Source: Kaistella chaponensis (lineage in GTDB: Bacteria > Bacteroidota > Bacteroidia > Flavobacteriales > Weeksellaceae). Taken from it: a stretch of DNA of 64,000 nt. This document shows, piece after piece, positions 33,583 through 43,700 of the stretch. A model generated the notes under the pieces. That model searched no databases. It was given only the letters and a program-made list of their open reading frames with translations, and was not told where the DNA came from. Each line of letters starts with the position of its first letter. The stretch's first letter is position 1. The stretch covers positions 1 through 64,000 of the forward strand of contig NZ_FTOI01000006.1 in assembly GCF_900156725.1 (NCBI RefSeq), written 5' to 3'. The position numbers and the translations under genes were made by a program.

Positions 33583-34605
33583 TTAAAAACTCATTTTCAT
33601 TTTCACAATTCTGTTTTTCCCCGCGAAAACAAGGGTGTTTTCATCAATCCATTCGCAAACGAATAATCCTTTTTCTTCGGAAATGGTTTTCCAGGTTTTG
33701 CCATAATCTTGGGAGAATTCGATGTTTTGATCACCCACTGCGATGATGTCTTTTCCTTTTGATTTTGGTCGAAATTTTACACAGGTTTTGTAACCGCCGT
33801 TTTTTCCAGATGCTTGAATTTGCCAGGTTTTTCCGCCATCATTGGTGGTTGCGATATTGTTGATGTTTTCGGCTTGTTTGGTGTAATCTCCGCCGACTGC
33901 GATTCCGAAATTTTTGTCGAAGAAGTCGATGGAATAAATTCCTTGGGAAGAAGTTCCTTGGATGAATGGGGTTTCGAAAACTTCCCATTTGCATGATTTA
34001 ATATTTTGTCTAAAAATTCTCGAAGACAAACCGCCAGTTGCAAACCACATCTGTTCTTTCGATGAAGCAATATTGGTATTACTTGCAGCAAATGCCGCTT
34101 CGCCAATTATAAATTCCGGCAAACAATTTCCACTACATTTTTGCCAAACTTTACCTCCAATTCTCAGGGATGAAATAGCAGCTTCTTTTCCGTTTGGATC
34201 ACTTAACGCAAAACCGAATCCATCTTTACCAAAATGAAGCGCATCATAAAAAGCAGTTTTTGCAGTATCTTTAAATACGATTTCAGATTTTAAAGACTTC
34301 TTATCAATCTTAAAAAAATTAGCCGGGCTTAAAATATTAATTGTATAAAAATTTTTTGAATCCTGCGCTAATGTTCGAAATTCCAACTTTTTATCAGAAA
34401 GTTTCATCTGCTTCTTATCCGCAGAATCTTTTAAACTGACATATCCAAATTTAGAATGGGTACCGGAATACCACACTTTTCCATCATAAATCTGAAATGC
34501 GCGAATGGAGATATCATCTTTCAATAAAGTTTGAATCTCCACTTTCTGCGCAAGAGCAAAATTTAAAAAAAATGAAATTATTAGAAAACAAAAGAGTTTT
34601 TTCAT
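33583..34605 (-). CDS. exported YCF48/sialidase-like beta-propeller protein
   Basis: A 340-residue protein with a signal peptide (1-19, ending ALAQ) and repeated BNR/Asp-box-like turns: TTNDGGKTWQIQ (near 254) and FSQDYGKTWKTIS (near 298), plus degenerate ones such as GKVWYSGTHSKFG. Such propellers resemble photosystem II stability factor YCF48 and bacterial sialidase-fold proteins; lack of the catalytic Arg triad argues against sialidase activity. Function unknown, location periplasm or surface. Confidence 0.75.
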   Translation of the reverse strand: MKKLFCFLIISFFLNFALAQKVEIQTLLKDDISIRAFQIYDGKVWYSGTHSKFGYVSLKDSADKKQMKLSDKKLEFRTLAQDSKNFYTINILSPANFFKIDKKSLKSEIVFKDTAKTAFYDALHFGKDGFGFALSDPNGKEAAISSLRIGGKVWQKCSGNCLPEFIIGEAAFAASNTNIASSKEQMWFATGGLSSRIFRQNIKSCKWEVFETPFIQGTSSQGIYSIDFFDKNFGIAVGGDYTKQAENINNIATTNDGGKTWQIQASGKNGGYKTCVKFRPKSKGKDIIAVGDQNIEFSQDYGKTWKTISEEKGLFVCEWIDENTLVFAGKNRIVKMKMSF

Positions 34606-34630
34606 TGGATTTTAATTTAATCAAAAATAG

Positions 34631-34660
34631 CAAAAAAAATCCCGCCATAAAAGACGGGAT
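34631..34660 (-). terminator. terminator after the amino-acid permease gene
   Basis: ATCCCG (34639-34644) and CGGGAT (34655-34660) form the stem; the A-run 34632-34639 gives U's on the minus strand. Confidence 0.7.
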
Positions 34661-34683
34661 ATTGAGTTGTTTATTTGTTGAAT

Positions 34684-36327
34684 TTATTTTTTGTTGTCTA
34701 TATCAATATCAAATTCTTCCAAAGGTTGTTGTTCGGCAGTGAAAGTTTCTCCGTAACCACCATTTTGTAATTTCGAATTTCTTTTACTGTACACGAAATA
34801 AATAATGAATCCTAAAATCAACCATGCAATTGAATACATCTGCGCTTCTTTACTTAAATTAAAAATTAAATAAATATTAATTACAATTCCCAAACAAGCG
34901 ATAACAGGCAAAGCCGGAACTTTGAAACTTCTCTCTAATTTAGGCTGTTTCACTCGAAGAACCCAAACCGCCACGCAAACCATTGTAAATGCAAACAATG
35001 TCCCAAAACTTGTCATGTGAGCCAATTCATTAATCGGTGTAAGCGATGCCACAACAGCAATTATTGCTCCCAAAATCATCAGATTTTTTTTAGGTACGCC
35101 CGTTGTAGGATTTACTTTAGAGAATGTTTTTGGGATTAAACCATCTTTGGACATTCCAAGGAAAATTCTCGATTGTCCCATAATCATTACCATCAATACA
35201 GAAATTAATCCTATTGTTGCTGCAATGGTGATAATATAACCTGCCCAAGCTTGTCCTGCAATATCAAATGCGTAAGCAACTGGAGCTTTGATTGCGTCTG
35301 GATATTTACCTAAAGGATTGAAATCAGTATAATGCATCATTCCTGTTAATACCAATGAAACCAAGATATACAAAACTGTACATACTATTAATGAAGTAAT
35401 AATAGCAAATGGAACGTCTTTTTTAGGATTAATGGCTTCGCCAGCTTGCGTAGAAACCGCATCAAAACCAACATAAGCAAAGAATATTGCTGATGCACCG
35501 GCTACAACTCCGCTAATTCCGTATGCGGGATGAGAAACCCCATTCTCGGTAATGGTTGTCGCTGCAGGAATGAAAGGCATCCAATTATCAACATTGATAA
35601 AGAAAATTCCGGCAATAATTACAAAAATAATTGCGGAAACTTTTAAAACTACAATAAAGTTATTGGCTTTTGCAGCACCTTTTGTACCTCTTATCAAAAT
35701 TGAAATCACAAACAATACAATACATAAAGCCGGAAGATTTAAGAAAAGCTTCATATTGAAAAGCTCAGGTGCTGCATTGAAATTGCTTATTGTTTCTTGA
35801 AAAGTTTGCAATTTTTCTAAAGATAAATTTCCTGCCGCGATTTGTCGGGATGCTTCGCCGAATGCTTTATTGGCAGTTCCGGGATCGGTGGTCATCCAAT
35901 AAGGCAAATGAAGACCTACCATTTTCAACATTTTCGCAAAATAGCCAGACCAAGAAACAGCAACAGTCATTGATCCCATTGCATATTCTAAAATCAATCC
36001 CCATCCGATGATCCATGCGAAAATTTCACCTACCGTTCCGTACGCATAAGCATAAGCCGATCCTTCGACAGGAAGAATAGAAGCAAATTCAGCATAACAT
36101 AAAGCCGCAAAAACACAAGCAATCCCAGCAATTACAAAAGATAATGCCAAAGCAGGACCCGCATTATAATAAGCTCCAGTACCGGTAAGAACGAAAATTC
36201 CTCCTCCGATAATTGCTCCAATACCAATAGCAGTAAGACTCCATTTTCCAAGAACCCTTTTTAATTCACTTTTTTTAATGTCAGCTTCATAAGCTTCCAT
36301 TGGTTTTTTCATCCAAATATTTGACAT
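34684..36327 (-). CDS. APC superfamily amino-acid permease (CAT-like)
   Basis: A 547-residue inner-membrane transporter with about 12-14 helices. The first helix region LTAIGIGAIIGGGIFVLTGTGA (about 31-52) is the APC substrate-binding GxGxIxGxGIF motif, and YAEFASILPVEGSAYAYAY (about 78-96) is the second. The 14-helix layout with a long C-terminal part fits the cationic amino acid transporter (CAT) branch. The gene is monocistronic with a TATTTTTG box (36360-36353) and a terminator. Confidence 0.9.
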   Translation of the reverse strand: MSNIWMKKPMEAYEADIKKSELKRVLGKWSLTAIGIGAIIGGGIFVLTGTGAYYNAGPALALSFVIAGIACVFAALCYAEFASILPVEGSAYAYAYGTVGEIFAWIIGWGLILEYAMGSMTVAVSWSGYFAKMLKMVGLHLPYWMTTDPGTANKAFGEASRQIAAGNLSLEKLQTFQETISNFNAAPELFNMKLFLNLPALCIVLFVISILIRGTKGAAKANNFIVVLKVSAIIFVIIAGIFFINVDNWMPFIPAATTITENGVSHPAYGISGVVAGASAIFFAYVGFDAVSTQAGEAINPKKDVPFAIITSLIVCTVLYILVSLVLTGMMHYTDFNPLGKYPDAIKAPVAYAFDIAGQAWAGYIITIAATIGLISVLMVMIMGQSRIFLGMSKDGLIPKTFSKVNPTTGVPKKNLMILGAIIAVVASLTPINELAHMTSFGTLFAFTMVCVAVWVLRVKQPKLERSFKVPALPVIACLGIVINIYLIFNLSKEAQMYSIAWLILGFIIYFVYSKRNSKLQNGGYGETFTAEQQPLEEFDIDIDNKK

Positions 36328-36573
36328 ACGATATAATTATTTTTAAGATTTCCAAAAATATAAAAATTTAGTAATTATTAACTATTCTTTCTCAATTTCT
36401 TTTTCAAAAACTCTTTTAAAAATCGATAAAAAACTGACTTTCATAATAAAAACATAAAAAGTTTAAAAATTAATAATGCTTTTTTAAATATACATTTCGT
36501 CTTATTTGTAAAATTCCCTTTTTAAAACCTTTGAAACAAAGTGCTGGAAGATAAAATTGATTACCTTTAAACC

Positions 36574-37182
36574 ATGAATTTAAAAGATATTTTCCAGTCC
36601 GATTTGGTGAAAGAAATTGAAAATTCTGGTAACCTGAAACATTTCGAAGCGGGCGATACCATTGTGAATATGGATTCTTATATCAAACATATTCCTGTGG
36701 TGATTTCGGGCAGTATGAAAGTCATCAGAACCGAAGAAGATGGCCGCGAAATCCTCCTCTATTATCTGACGCCCGGAGAAAGCTGCATCGTTTCTATTTT
36801 GGCAGGAATGAAAAATGAAACTTCGAAAATCAAAGCCATTGTGGAGGAAGATGCTGAAATTATGTTGATTCCTGCCGACAAAGCCAAAGAATGGGTAAGA
36901 AAATATCCGGAGTGGACAGATTTTATCTTTAACCTTTATCAAAAGCGGTTTGAAGAATTATTAGAGGTCGTGAATTCTGTGGCTTTTCAGAAAATTGACA
37001 CCCGACTTTTACACCTCATCAAGCAGAAAACACAGCTTTATCAATCCAAAGAAATTTCGGTAACGCATCAGCAATTAGCCGATGAACTGGGAATTACGCG
37101 CGAAGCGACAAGTCGTGTCCTCAAACAAATGGAAAAAGAAAACCTCCTCATTCTTTCCCGAAATAAAATTGAGCTTCTGTGA
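36574..37182 (+). CDS. Crp/Fnr family transcriptional regulator
   Basis: A 202-residue regulator with a cNMP-like beta roll (about 15-115; GREILLYYLTPGESCIVS resembles the phosphate-binding cassette) and a winged helix-turn-helix (HQQLADELGITREATSRVLKQME, about 165-187). Two near-palindromes of form TGTRAY-N4-RTYACT lie at matching distances before the next two transcription units, one overlapping this gene's own stop codon. It most likely activates the rhodanese-OsmC and TolC-MFP-RND units. The effector is unknown; a sulfur or redox signal is suggested by the targets. Confidence 0.9.
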   Translation: MNLKDIFQSDLVKEIENSGNLKHFEAGDTIVNMDSYIKHIPVVISGSMKVIRTEEDGREILLYYLTPGESCIVSILAGMKNETSKIKAIVEEDAEIMLIPADKAKEWVRKYPEWTDFIFNLYQKRFEELLEVVNSVAFQKIDTRLLHLIKQKTQLYQSKEISVTHQQLADELGITREATSRVLKQMEKENLLILSRNKIELL

Positions 37183-37222
37183 TATTGATTACTGAAGTCT
37201 TCATTTCCCTGACTTAAATTTG
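37178..37222 (+). promoter_or_regulatory. Crp/Fnr-type site and -7 element of the rhodanese-OsmC unit
   Basis: TGTGATATTGATTACTG (37178-37194) contains GTGAT-N4-ATTAC, centred at 37185.5 and 29.5 bp upstream of TAAATTTG (37215-37222). It shares 11 of 17 positions with the site before tolC. The site overlaps the stop codon of the regulator gene. Confidence 0.55.
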
Positions 37223-37247
37223 CAGTATCAATCAAATACGCAAACTT

Positions 37248-37559
37248 ATGTTAGATACAATTAATCAATTTTTCGGCTTCACGAAAACCGATTACGCAGA
37301 CTTGGTAAAAAAAGGGGCAATTATCCTTGATGTTCGCAGCAAAAGAGAATTTGCAGGTGGTCATATTAAAGGTTCCATCAATATTCCTGTGGATCAACTT
37401 CAAAATAATCTTTCAAAATTAAAAGACAAAAACAAGACGATTATTACATGTTGTGCATCCGGAATGAGAAGTGGTTCGGCAAAAACAATTCTTTCAAAAA
37501 ATGGTTATACCGATGTGCACAATGGTGGCGGTTGGGGAAGTTTAAACGGTAAAATTTAA
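37248..37559 (+). CDS. rhodanese-like sulfurtransferase domain protein
   Basis: A 103-residue single-domain rhodanese. GAIILDVRSKREFAGGHIKGSINIP (23-47) is the family block and the active-site loop is Cys69-Ala-Ser-Gly-Met-Arg74, a six-residue loop as in sulfurtransferases handling sulfane sulfur. Cytoplasmic. It lies 4 bp before the OsmC gene and behind a Crp/Fnr-type site, which suggests handling of persulfides or thiosulfate under regulator control. Confidence 0.9.
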   Translation: MLDTINQFFGFTKTDYADLVKKGAIILDVRSKREFAGGHIKGSINIPVDQLQNNLSKLKDKNKTIITCCASGMRSGSAKTILSKNGYTDVHNGGGWGSLNGKI

Positions 37560-37563
37560 AAAT

Positions 37564-37998
37564 ATGGAACCTCATTTATATAACGTAGATATTTCGTGGA
37601 CCAAAGAGCGACAAGGAGAAATGTCTTCTCCGGAACTTTCCACAGTGATAGAAATCGCAACTCCCCCTCAATTTCCCAATGGTGTAGAAGGAATATGGTC
37701 TCCAGAACATTTGTTTACTTCTGCGGTTGCAAGTTGTTTAATGACGACTTTTTTATCCATCGCAGAAAACTCAAAATTAGAGTTCACGGCATTTTCCTGT
37801 AAATCTCATGGAAAATTAGAACAAATAGAAGGTAAATTCTTAATGACTGAAGTTATTTTAGAACCTACCGTAACCATTGCCAATGAAAGCGACCGTGAAA
37901 AAGCAGACCGTGTTTTGCAAAAATCAGAGCAGCACTGTTTGATCTCTAATTCGATCAAATCAAAAGTGACTATGAATACAAACATCATTTTAAAGTAA
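37564..37998 (+). CDS. OsmC/Ohr family protein
   Basis: A 144-residue OsmC-fold protein. The two redox cysteines of the family are present: Cys58 in SAVASCLMTT and Cys125 in SEQHCLISNS. Members reduce organic hydroperoxides or act on thiol compounds. Paired with the rhodanese gene (4-bp gap) it suggests a thiol or persulfide stress role. It is followed by a terminator. Confidence 0.9.
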   Translation: MEPHLYNVDISWTKERQGEMSSPELSTVIEIATPPQFPNGVEGIWSPEHLFTSAVASCLMTTFLSIAENSKLEFTAFSCKSHGKLEQIEGKFLMTEVILEPTVTIANESDREKADRVLQKSEQHCLISNSIKSKVTMNTNIILK

Positions 37999-38022
37999 AA
38001 CATATTTTCATCACTTTTTTTT

Positions 38023-38048
38023 AAACCTCGAGCAATTGAGGTTTTTTT
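38023..38048 (+). terminator. terminator after the OsmC gene
   Basis: AAACCTC (38023-38029) and GAGGTTT (38038-38044) pair with an 8-nt loop, followed by a T-run to 38048. It separates the rhodanese-OsmC unit from the efflux operon. Confidence 0.85.
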
Positions 38049-38086
38049 ATGTAAAATCTTCAAAATCCTCACTATTTTTTTAGCTG

Positions 38087-38131
38087 TGTAACCTTTGTCA
38101 CTGTGCAGGATTCTTTACTGCAATACTTTTG
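38087..38131 (+). promoter_or_regulatory. Crp/Fnr-type site and -7 element of the TolC-MFP-RND operon
   Basis: TGTAACCTTTGTCACTG (38087-38103) contains GTAAC-N4-GTCAC, centred at 38094.5 and exactly 29.5 bp upstream of TACTTTTG (38124-38131), the same spacing as at the rhodanese promoter. Confidence 0.55.
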
Positions 38132-38149
38132 TCATCAAATTAATAAGAC

Positions 38150-39445
38150 ATGAAGAAAGTACTATTTCTACTATTTATTTCAACAAAATTTTTCGGTCAA
38201 GATACCATTCAAATTTCAAAAAAAGATCTGGAAACCAGAATTGAAGGACAAAATTTATCTCTCAAATTAGCAAACGATGATGTAAATATTGCCAAAGCAA
38301 GTCTGCTAGAAAGTCGCGCCATGTACTTACCTAACATTACGGCTTCCTACACGGGAGCTGCTACAAACAGTCCTTTGATGGCTTTTGGTACAAAACTTAA
38401 CCAATCAAGAATTACGATGATGGATTTTAATCCAGAGCAGTTAAATAAACCTGATAACATTTTCAATTTCGCCACGAAATTAGAAGTTCAGCAACCGATT
38501 TTTAATAAAGATGCCATTTATCAGAAAAAAGCGGGCGAAGTGAAACTAGATGTTTTGAAAATAAAAGCAGAACGTACGAAAGAATATCTTCAGTTCGATT
38601 TGAATAAAGCATATCTACAGTTACAAATGGCATATAAAGTAGTGAAGGTTTTAGAAGAAGCCAAAAACACCACTCTTGCCAACAAAAAAGTAATCGACAA
38701 TTATTACAAAAACGGCATGATTCAGAAATCTGAAGTTTTGTATATGAATGTTCGTGTTTCTGAAATTGAAAGTCAAATTCAATACGCCAAATCAAATGTG
38801 AGAAATGCCTCCGATTATCTTTATTTTTTATTGAATGAAGTTTCGGAAAATAAAGTATTCAAACCGATGGATGAATTTTCTTATCAGGAAAATATCGTGG
38901 AGCAAAACCCAAGTTTAAACAAAAACAGAAAAGATTTACAAGCCTACGAGAAGTCTTTGGAAGCTTATGATTATATGATGAAATCTGCGGATGCGAAATT
39001 TTTACCAAAATTAAATGCCTTCGGAAGTTTTGAATTAAATGATAACAAAGTGTACCGATTCAATGGCAATGGTTATTTGCTTGGATTGCAATTATCCTGG
39101 AATGTTTTCGATGGTTTAAAAGCCAAAAGCGAAAAGGAAAAATACAGAGCAGATCTATCAAAAGCACAAACGGAAATTCAGCAATATCAAAAGCAAAATC
39201 AGTTAGAACTCAACAAATCTTACCGACAGGTTTTAGATGCTGACAAAAAAGTTTCTTTGACCAAATTATCCTGGGAACAAAGTGCAGAAGCCTACAGAAT
39301 CCGAAAAAACAGATACAATCAAGGTTTAGAAAAATCCTCTGATCTGCTTTCTGCAGAGACCATGATGTCACAAAAAGAACTGGAACATCAACAAGCAATT
39401 TTCGAATACAATTCGGCTTTAGAATATTATAAATTTTTACGATAG
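38150..39445 (+). CDS. TolC family outer membrane efflux protein
   Basis: A 431-residue outer-membrane channel of a tripartite pump, with a signal peptide (about 1-16, ending FFGQ). The two internal repeats of long amphipathic helices are visible (DVNIAKASLLESRAMYLPNI and, in the second half, ADAKFLPKLNAFGSFEL). It is first gene of the efflux operon with the MFP and RND genes, separated from the next gene by a 7-bp array. Confidence 0.9.
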   Translation: MKKVLFLLFISTKFFGQDTIQISKKDLETRIEGQNLSLKLANDDVNIAKASLLESRAMYLPNITASYTGAATNSPLMAFGTKLNQSRITMMDFNPEQLNKPDNIFNFATKLEVQQPIFNKDAIYQKKAGEVKLDVLKIKAERTKEYLQFDLNKAYLQLQMAYKVVKVLEEAKNTTLANKKVIDNYYKNGMIQKSEVLYMNVRVSEIESQIQYAKSNVRNASDYLYFLLNEVSENKVFKPMDEFSYQENIVEQNPSLNKNRKDLQAYEKSLEAYDYMMKSADAKFLPKLNAFGSFELNDNKVYRFNGNGYLLGLQLSWNVFDGLKAKSEKEKYRADLSKAQTEIQQYQKQNQLELNKSYRQVLDADKKVSLTKLSWEQSAEAYRIRKNRYNQGLEKSSDLLSAETMMSQKELEHQQAIFEYNSALEYYKFLR

Positions 39446-39446
39446 A

Positions 39447-39547
39447 AGTTAGATATGAGCAGTTAGACATTAGAAAATGCCTAAGAAAAGCAACTTTTAA
39501 CTGCTAACCCCTAAAATCTAATTTCTAAAATCTAACCTCTAAAATCA
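39447..39547. repeat. inverted pair of degenerate 7-bp arrays
   Basis: Left: AGTTAGA, TATGAGC, AGTTAGA, CATTAGA (39447-39474). Right: AACTGCT, AACCCCT, AAAATCT, AATTTCT, AAAATCT, AACCTCT, AAAATCA (39499-39547), the inverted form (AGNNNTT). It fills the gap between tolC-like and MFP genes. Confidence 0.85.
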
Positions 39548-39552
39548 ATACA

Positions 39553-40632
39553 ATGAAAATATTAGTTTACTCCGTCCTACTTTTAGGATTATCGATAAGT
39601 TGCTCTGCCGACGAAAAAGATGCAACACTCTCTCAGAAGCCCATTCAAGTAGCTGTCAATCAATCCGGAAATAATTCCGAAGGAGCTTATGCAAGCGCGA
39701 GTGGAAAATTAGTCGCAAAAAACGCAGTCAATGTAAGTACCAGAATGATGGGTTATATCACTGGAATGAAAGCCGAAGTTGGCCAAAACGTCAATGCAGG
39801 TCAACTTTTGGTAAGTATTAATTCTACCGATATTCAGGCAAAAGGCGGACAAGCCAATGCGCAGATTTCTCAAGCACAAGCAAATTATAATATCTCTAAA
39901 AAAGACTACGATCGCTTTTCTAATTTATATAAAAATCAAAGTGCTTCCCAAAAAGAACTCGATGATATGAGAGCGCGCTACGAAATGGCAAAAGCTGGAT
40001 TAGATGCTGCAAACGCAATGAAAAGTGAAGTCAATTCACAATACCGTTACACCAATATTACCGCACCAATTTCTGGAGTAATCACTGCAAAATTTGCAGC
40101 ACAAGGCGATATGGCAAGTCCAGGAATGCCTTTGTTAACCATAGAATCACCTTCAACTTTGCAAGCACAAGTTTTGGTTTCGGAGCAGAATATTACTTTA
40201 ATAAATCAAGGAATGCCAGTAAAAATTACCTTAAAATCCACCAACCAAGAAATAGCAGGAACCGTTTCCGAAATTAGCAAATCATCAGCAAACACGGGTG
40301 GTCAATATATGGTGAAAGTGAATGTTTCCAACAGTGCGAATTTATTATCGGGCATGTTTGTGAATGTACAATTTCCTTTTAAAAATGCGGGAAAAGTGAA
40401 TCAGGATTTCCAGGAAAGCGTGATGATTCCAAAATCAGCTTTGGTAGAAAAAGGACAGTTAACGGGAGTTTACACGATAAGTTCAAACAATACCGCAGTT
40501 CTTCGTTGGGTGAAAACTGGGAAAGATTTTGGCGACCAAATCGAAGTTTTATCGGGATTAAATTCAAAAGAATCTTATATCGTTTCGGCGCAAGGAAAAT
40601 TATACAACGGAGCGAAAATAACAACAAAGTAA
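39553..40632 (+). CDS. RND efflux periplasmic adaptor (MFP) lipoprotein
   Basis: A 359-residue membrane-fusion protein linking the RND pump to TolC. The lipobox is LSISC (Cys17). A split lipoyl/barrel-sandwich domain is seen on either side of an alpha hairpin (about 95-160, heptad-rich QAQANYNISKKDYDRFSNLY), with TNITAPISGVITAKFAAQGD as the returning lipoyl half. The C-terminal beta-barrel and membrane-proximal parts are present. Confidence 0.92.
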   Translation: MKILVYSVLLLGLSISCSADEKDATLSQKPIQVAVNQSGNNSEGAYASASGKLVAKNAVNVSTRMMGYITGMKAEVGQNVNAGQLLVSINSTDIQAKGGQANAQISQAQANYNISKKDYDRFSNLYKNQSASQKELDDMRARYEMAKAGLDAANAMKSEVNSQYRYTNITAPISGVITAKFAAQGDMASPGMPLLTIESPSTLQAQVLVSEQNITLINQGMPVKITLKSTNQEIAGTVSEISKSSANTGGQYMVKVNVSNSANLLSGMFVNVQFPFKNAGKVNQDFQESVMIPKSALVEKGQLTGVYTISSNNTAVLRWVKTGKDFGDQIEVLSGLNSKESYIVSAQGKLYNGAKITTK

Positions 40633-40718
40633 TGTAACGATGTAATAATTGACCTATGTAACGATGATATCAGTTTTTAAAAATTGTTACACTCTTACAT
40701 TAACAGATTGATACATTA
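40633..40718. repeat. inverted pair of degenerate 8-bp arrays
   Basis: Left: TGTAACGA, TGTAATAA, TTGACCTA, TGTAACGA, TGATATCA (40633-40672). Right: TTACACTC, TTACATTA, ACAGATTG, ATACATTA (40687-40718), inverted relatives. It lies between the MFP and RND genes, inside an operon. Confidence 0.85.
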
Positions 40719-40732
40719 AAAAATATTTTTTT

Positions 40733-43700
40733 ATGGAAAAAGGATTTGCAGGGCGCATCGCCGAATTTTTTATCAATTCAAAACTAACCATTTTGTTAAT
40801 GATTGCGTTGATGATTATTGGCGCATACAGTTCCACCTTAATACCGAGAGAAGAAGAACCACAGATTATTGTTCCAATGGCCGATGTAATGGTCGGTTAT
40901 CCAGGAGCAAATCCTACGGAAGTAGAAAACCGCGTGGTGAAACCTTTGGAAAAAATCATCTCCAACATCAAAGGAGTTGAGCACGTTCACAGCATGGCGA
41001 TGAACGGAAAAGCCATGATTATTGTCCAATTTTTCGTAGGTGAAGACACAGAACGTTCCTATGTGAAACTCTACGATGAGATGATGAAAAATAAAAACAT
41101 CTTCCCAAAAGGAGTGTATGAACCTTTGATTAAAACGCGTTCCATCGATGATGTTCCAATGTTGGGATTAACACTTTGGAGTGAAAAATACAATGATTTT
41201 CAATTAAGACAAATGACGGAAGAACTTTCTTCGGAAGTTAAAAAAATTAAAGATGTTTCTCTAACCAACGTGATTGGTGGAAGATCCCGACAATTAAAAG
41301 TGATTGTGGACAAAGATAAAATGGCCGAATCCAATGTGGATGCGTTGGGAATTATGCAAATGATTCAAGCCGGAAACGGAAGTTCCCAATCTGGAAGTTT
41401 TAATAGTAATGACCAAGAATATTTAGTAACAACGGGTGAATTTTTAAGTTCAGCAGATGATGTTGGAAATTTAGTGATCGGAACTTCGCAAAATATGCCT
41501 GTTTATTTAAAACAAGTCGCTAAAATTGAAGATGGACCCGCTTCTTCAACTAATTATGTGAACTTCGGTTATGGAAACGCAACGGAAAAAGGAAAGAATT
41601 TTTTATCAGAATATCCTGCTGTAACGCTTTCTGTTTCGAAAGTTAAAGGTGCAGATGCAATGCATATTTCCGAAGAAATTTTGAATAAAGTAGAAACGTT
41701 AAAGAAAACTTTAATTCCAAATGACGTTCACGTAGAAGTCACCAGAAATTACGGGGAAACTGCTTCTCATAAAGTATCAGAATTAATGAGCCACTTGGGA
41801 ATCGCAATTGTTGCGGTAACTCTTTTGGTGATGCTTGCAATGGGATGGAGAGGCGGATTGGTCGTATTCTTTTCCGTACCCTTAACTTTTGCATTGACGC
41901 TTTTCGCGTATTATATGTTGGGTTATACACTGAACAGAATTACGCTTTTTGCCCTCGTTTTCGTAGTGGGAATCGTCGTCGATGACAGTATTATCATCGC
42001 AGAAAATATGCACCGCCATTTCCATCTAAAGAAATTGCCTTTTAAACAAGCCGCTATTTTCGCCATTAATGAAGTTGGAAATCCAACAATTTTGGCAACA
42101 TTTACCGTAATTGCCGCGATTTTACCCATGGCTTTTGTCTCCGGAATGATGGGACCTTATATGTCCCCGATGCCGATTGGTGCTTCAATTGCGATGCTGC
42201 TTTCTCTTTTTGTGGCTTTAACGATTACGCCTTATCTCGGTTTCCATTTATTAAAAGTAAAAGACAGCGAGGAACATAAAGAAGAGCAAGGTTTAGAAAT
42301 AGGTCTCATCTATAAAATTTATAAAAAAATTGAGCAACCTTTATTGGATAATGGTAAGAAAAGATGGACCATGCTCGGAATTACCAGTGTTTTGCTAATG
42401 ATTTCGATGATTGCTTTTGCGGCAAAATGGGTCGCGGTGAAAATGCTCCCTTTTGATAATAAAAATGAAGTACAAGTTGTGATCGATATGCCGGAAGGAA
42501 CGACTTTGGAAAGAACTTCTGCGGTAACGCAAGATATTGCACAATATTTAAAAACCGTGCCGGAAGTCGTGAATTATCAATCTTATGTTGGTTCTGCCTC
42601 TCCTATTACTTTTAATGGTTTGGTTCGTCATTACGATATGCGCGGAAGCAGCAATACTGCGGATATTCAGGTAAATCTTTTGCACAAAGAAGACCGAAAT
42701 AAGCAAAGTCATGATATCGCAAAAGTGATTCGTCCAGAAATTCACAAGATTGCCAAAAAATACAGCGCAAATGTAAAAATTGTAGAAGTTCCACCTGGAC
42801 CACCCGTTTTATCAACTATTGTTGCTGAAGTTTACGGTCCCGATTATGAAACACAAGTAAAAATTGCAGATGAAGTTCAGAAAATCCTCATCAATACTGA
42901 TGATGTTGTCGATGTAGATTGGATGGTTGAAACACCACAAAAAGAATTCAAAATAGTTCCAGATAAAGAAAAAGCGATGCTGAATGGTGTTGCCTCACAA
43001 CAAATTGTCGGAAATCTGAATTATTTATTGGGAGAACATTCCATTGGAAACCTGTTTGATCCAAAATCAAATGACGCCGTAGATATCGTAATGAAATTAC
43101 AAGATGGCGAAAAAACAAGCATTGCAGATCTCACCAATTTAAAAGTAAAAGGTGCAGCAGGAATGGTTCCGGTAAGTGATATTGTAAAAGTTCAGCGCGA
43201 AACTTTAGAAAAATCTATTTACAGAAAAGACCAGAAACGCGTTGTTTACATTCTCGCAGACATGGCAGGAGGATTAGAAAGTCCTGCTTATGCGATTTTG
43301 GGAATGGATGAAAAATTGAAAAACATAAAACTTCCGGCAGGTTATTCCTTGAACGAATTGTATATGAATGCACCGAAAGATGAATCAGATTATACGGTGA
43401 AATGGGATGGAGAATGGCAAATTACGTTGGAAGTTTTCCGCGATTTGGGAGTTGCATTTTTAGTCGTAATCATCATTATTTATATGTTGATTGTGGGTTG
43501 GTTCCAAAACTTCAAAACGCCGATTATGATGATGATCCCTATTCCACTTTCCTTAGTGGGAATTGTACTCGGACACTGGTTATTAGGCGCTTTCTTTACG
43601 GCAACCTCCTTTATAGGAATGATCGCTTTAGCAGGAATTATGGTGCGAAACTCGATTCTTTTGATCGACTTTATCGAAATTCGTTTGAAAGAAGGTGCAC

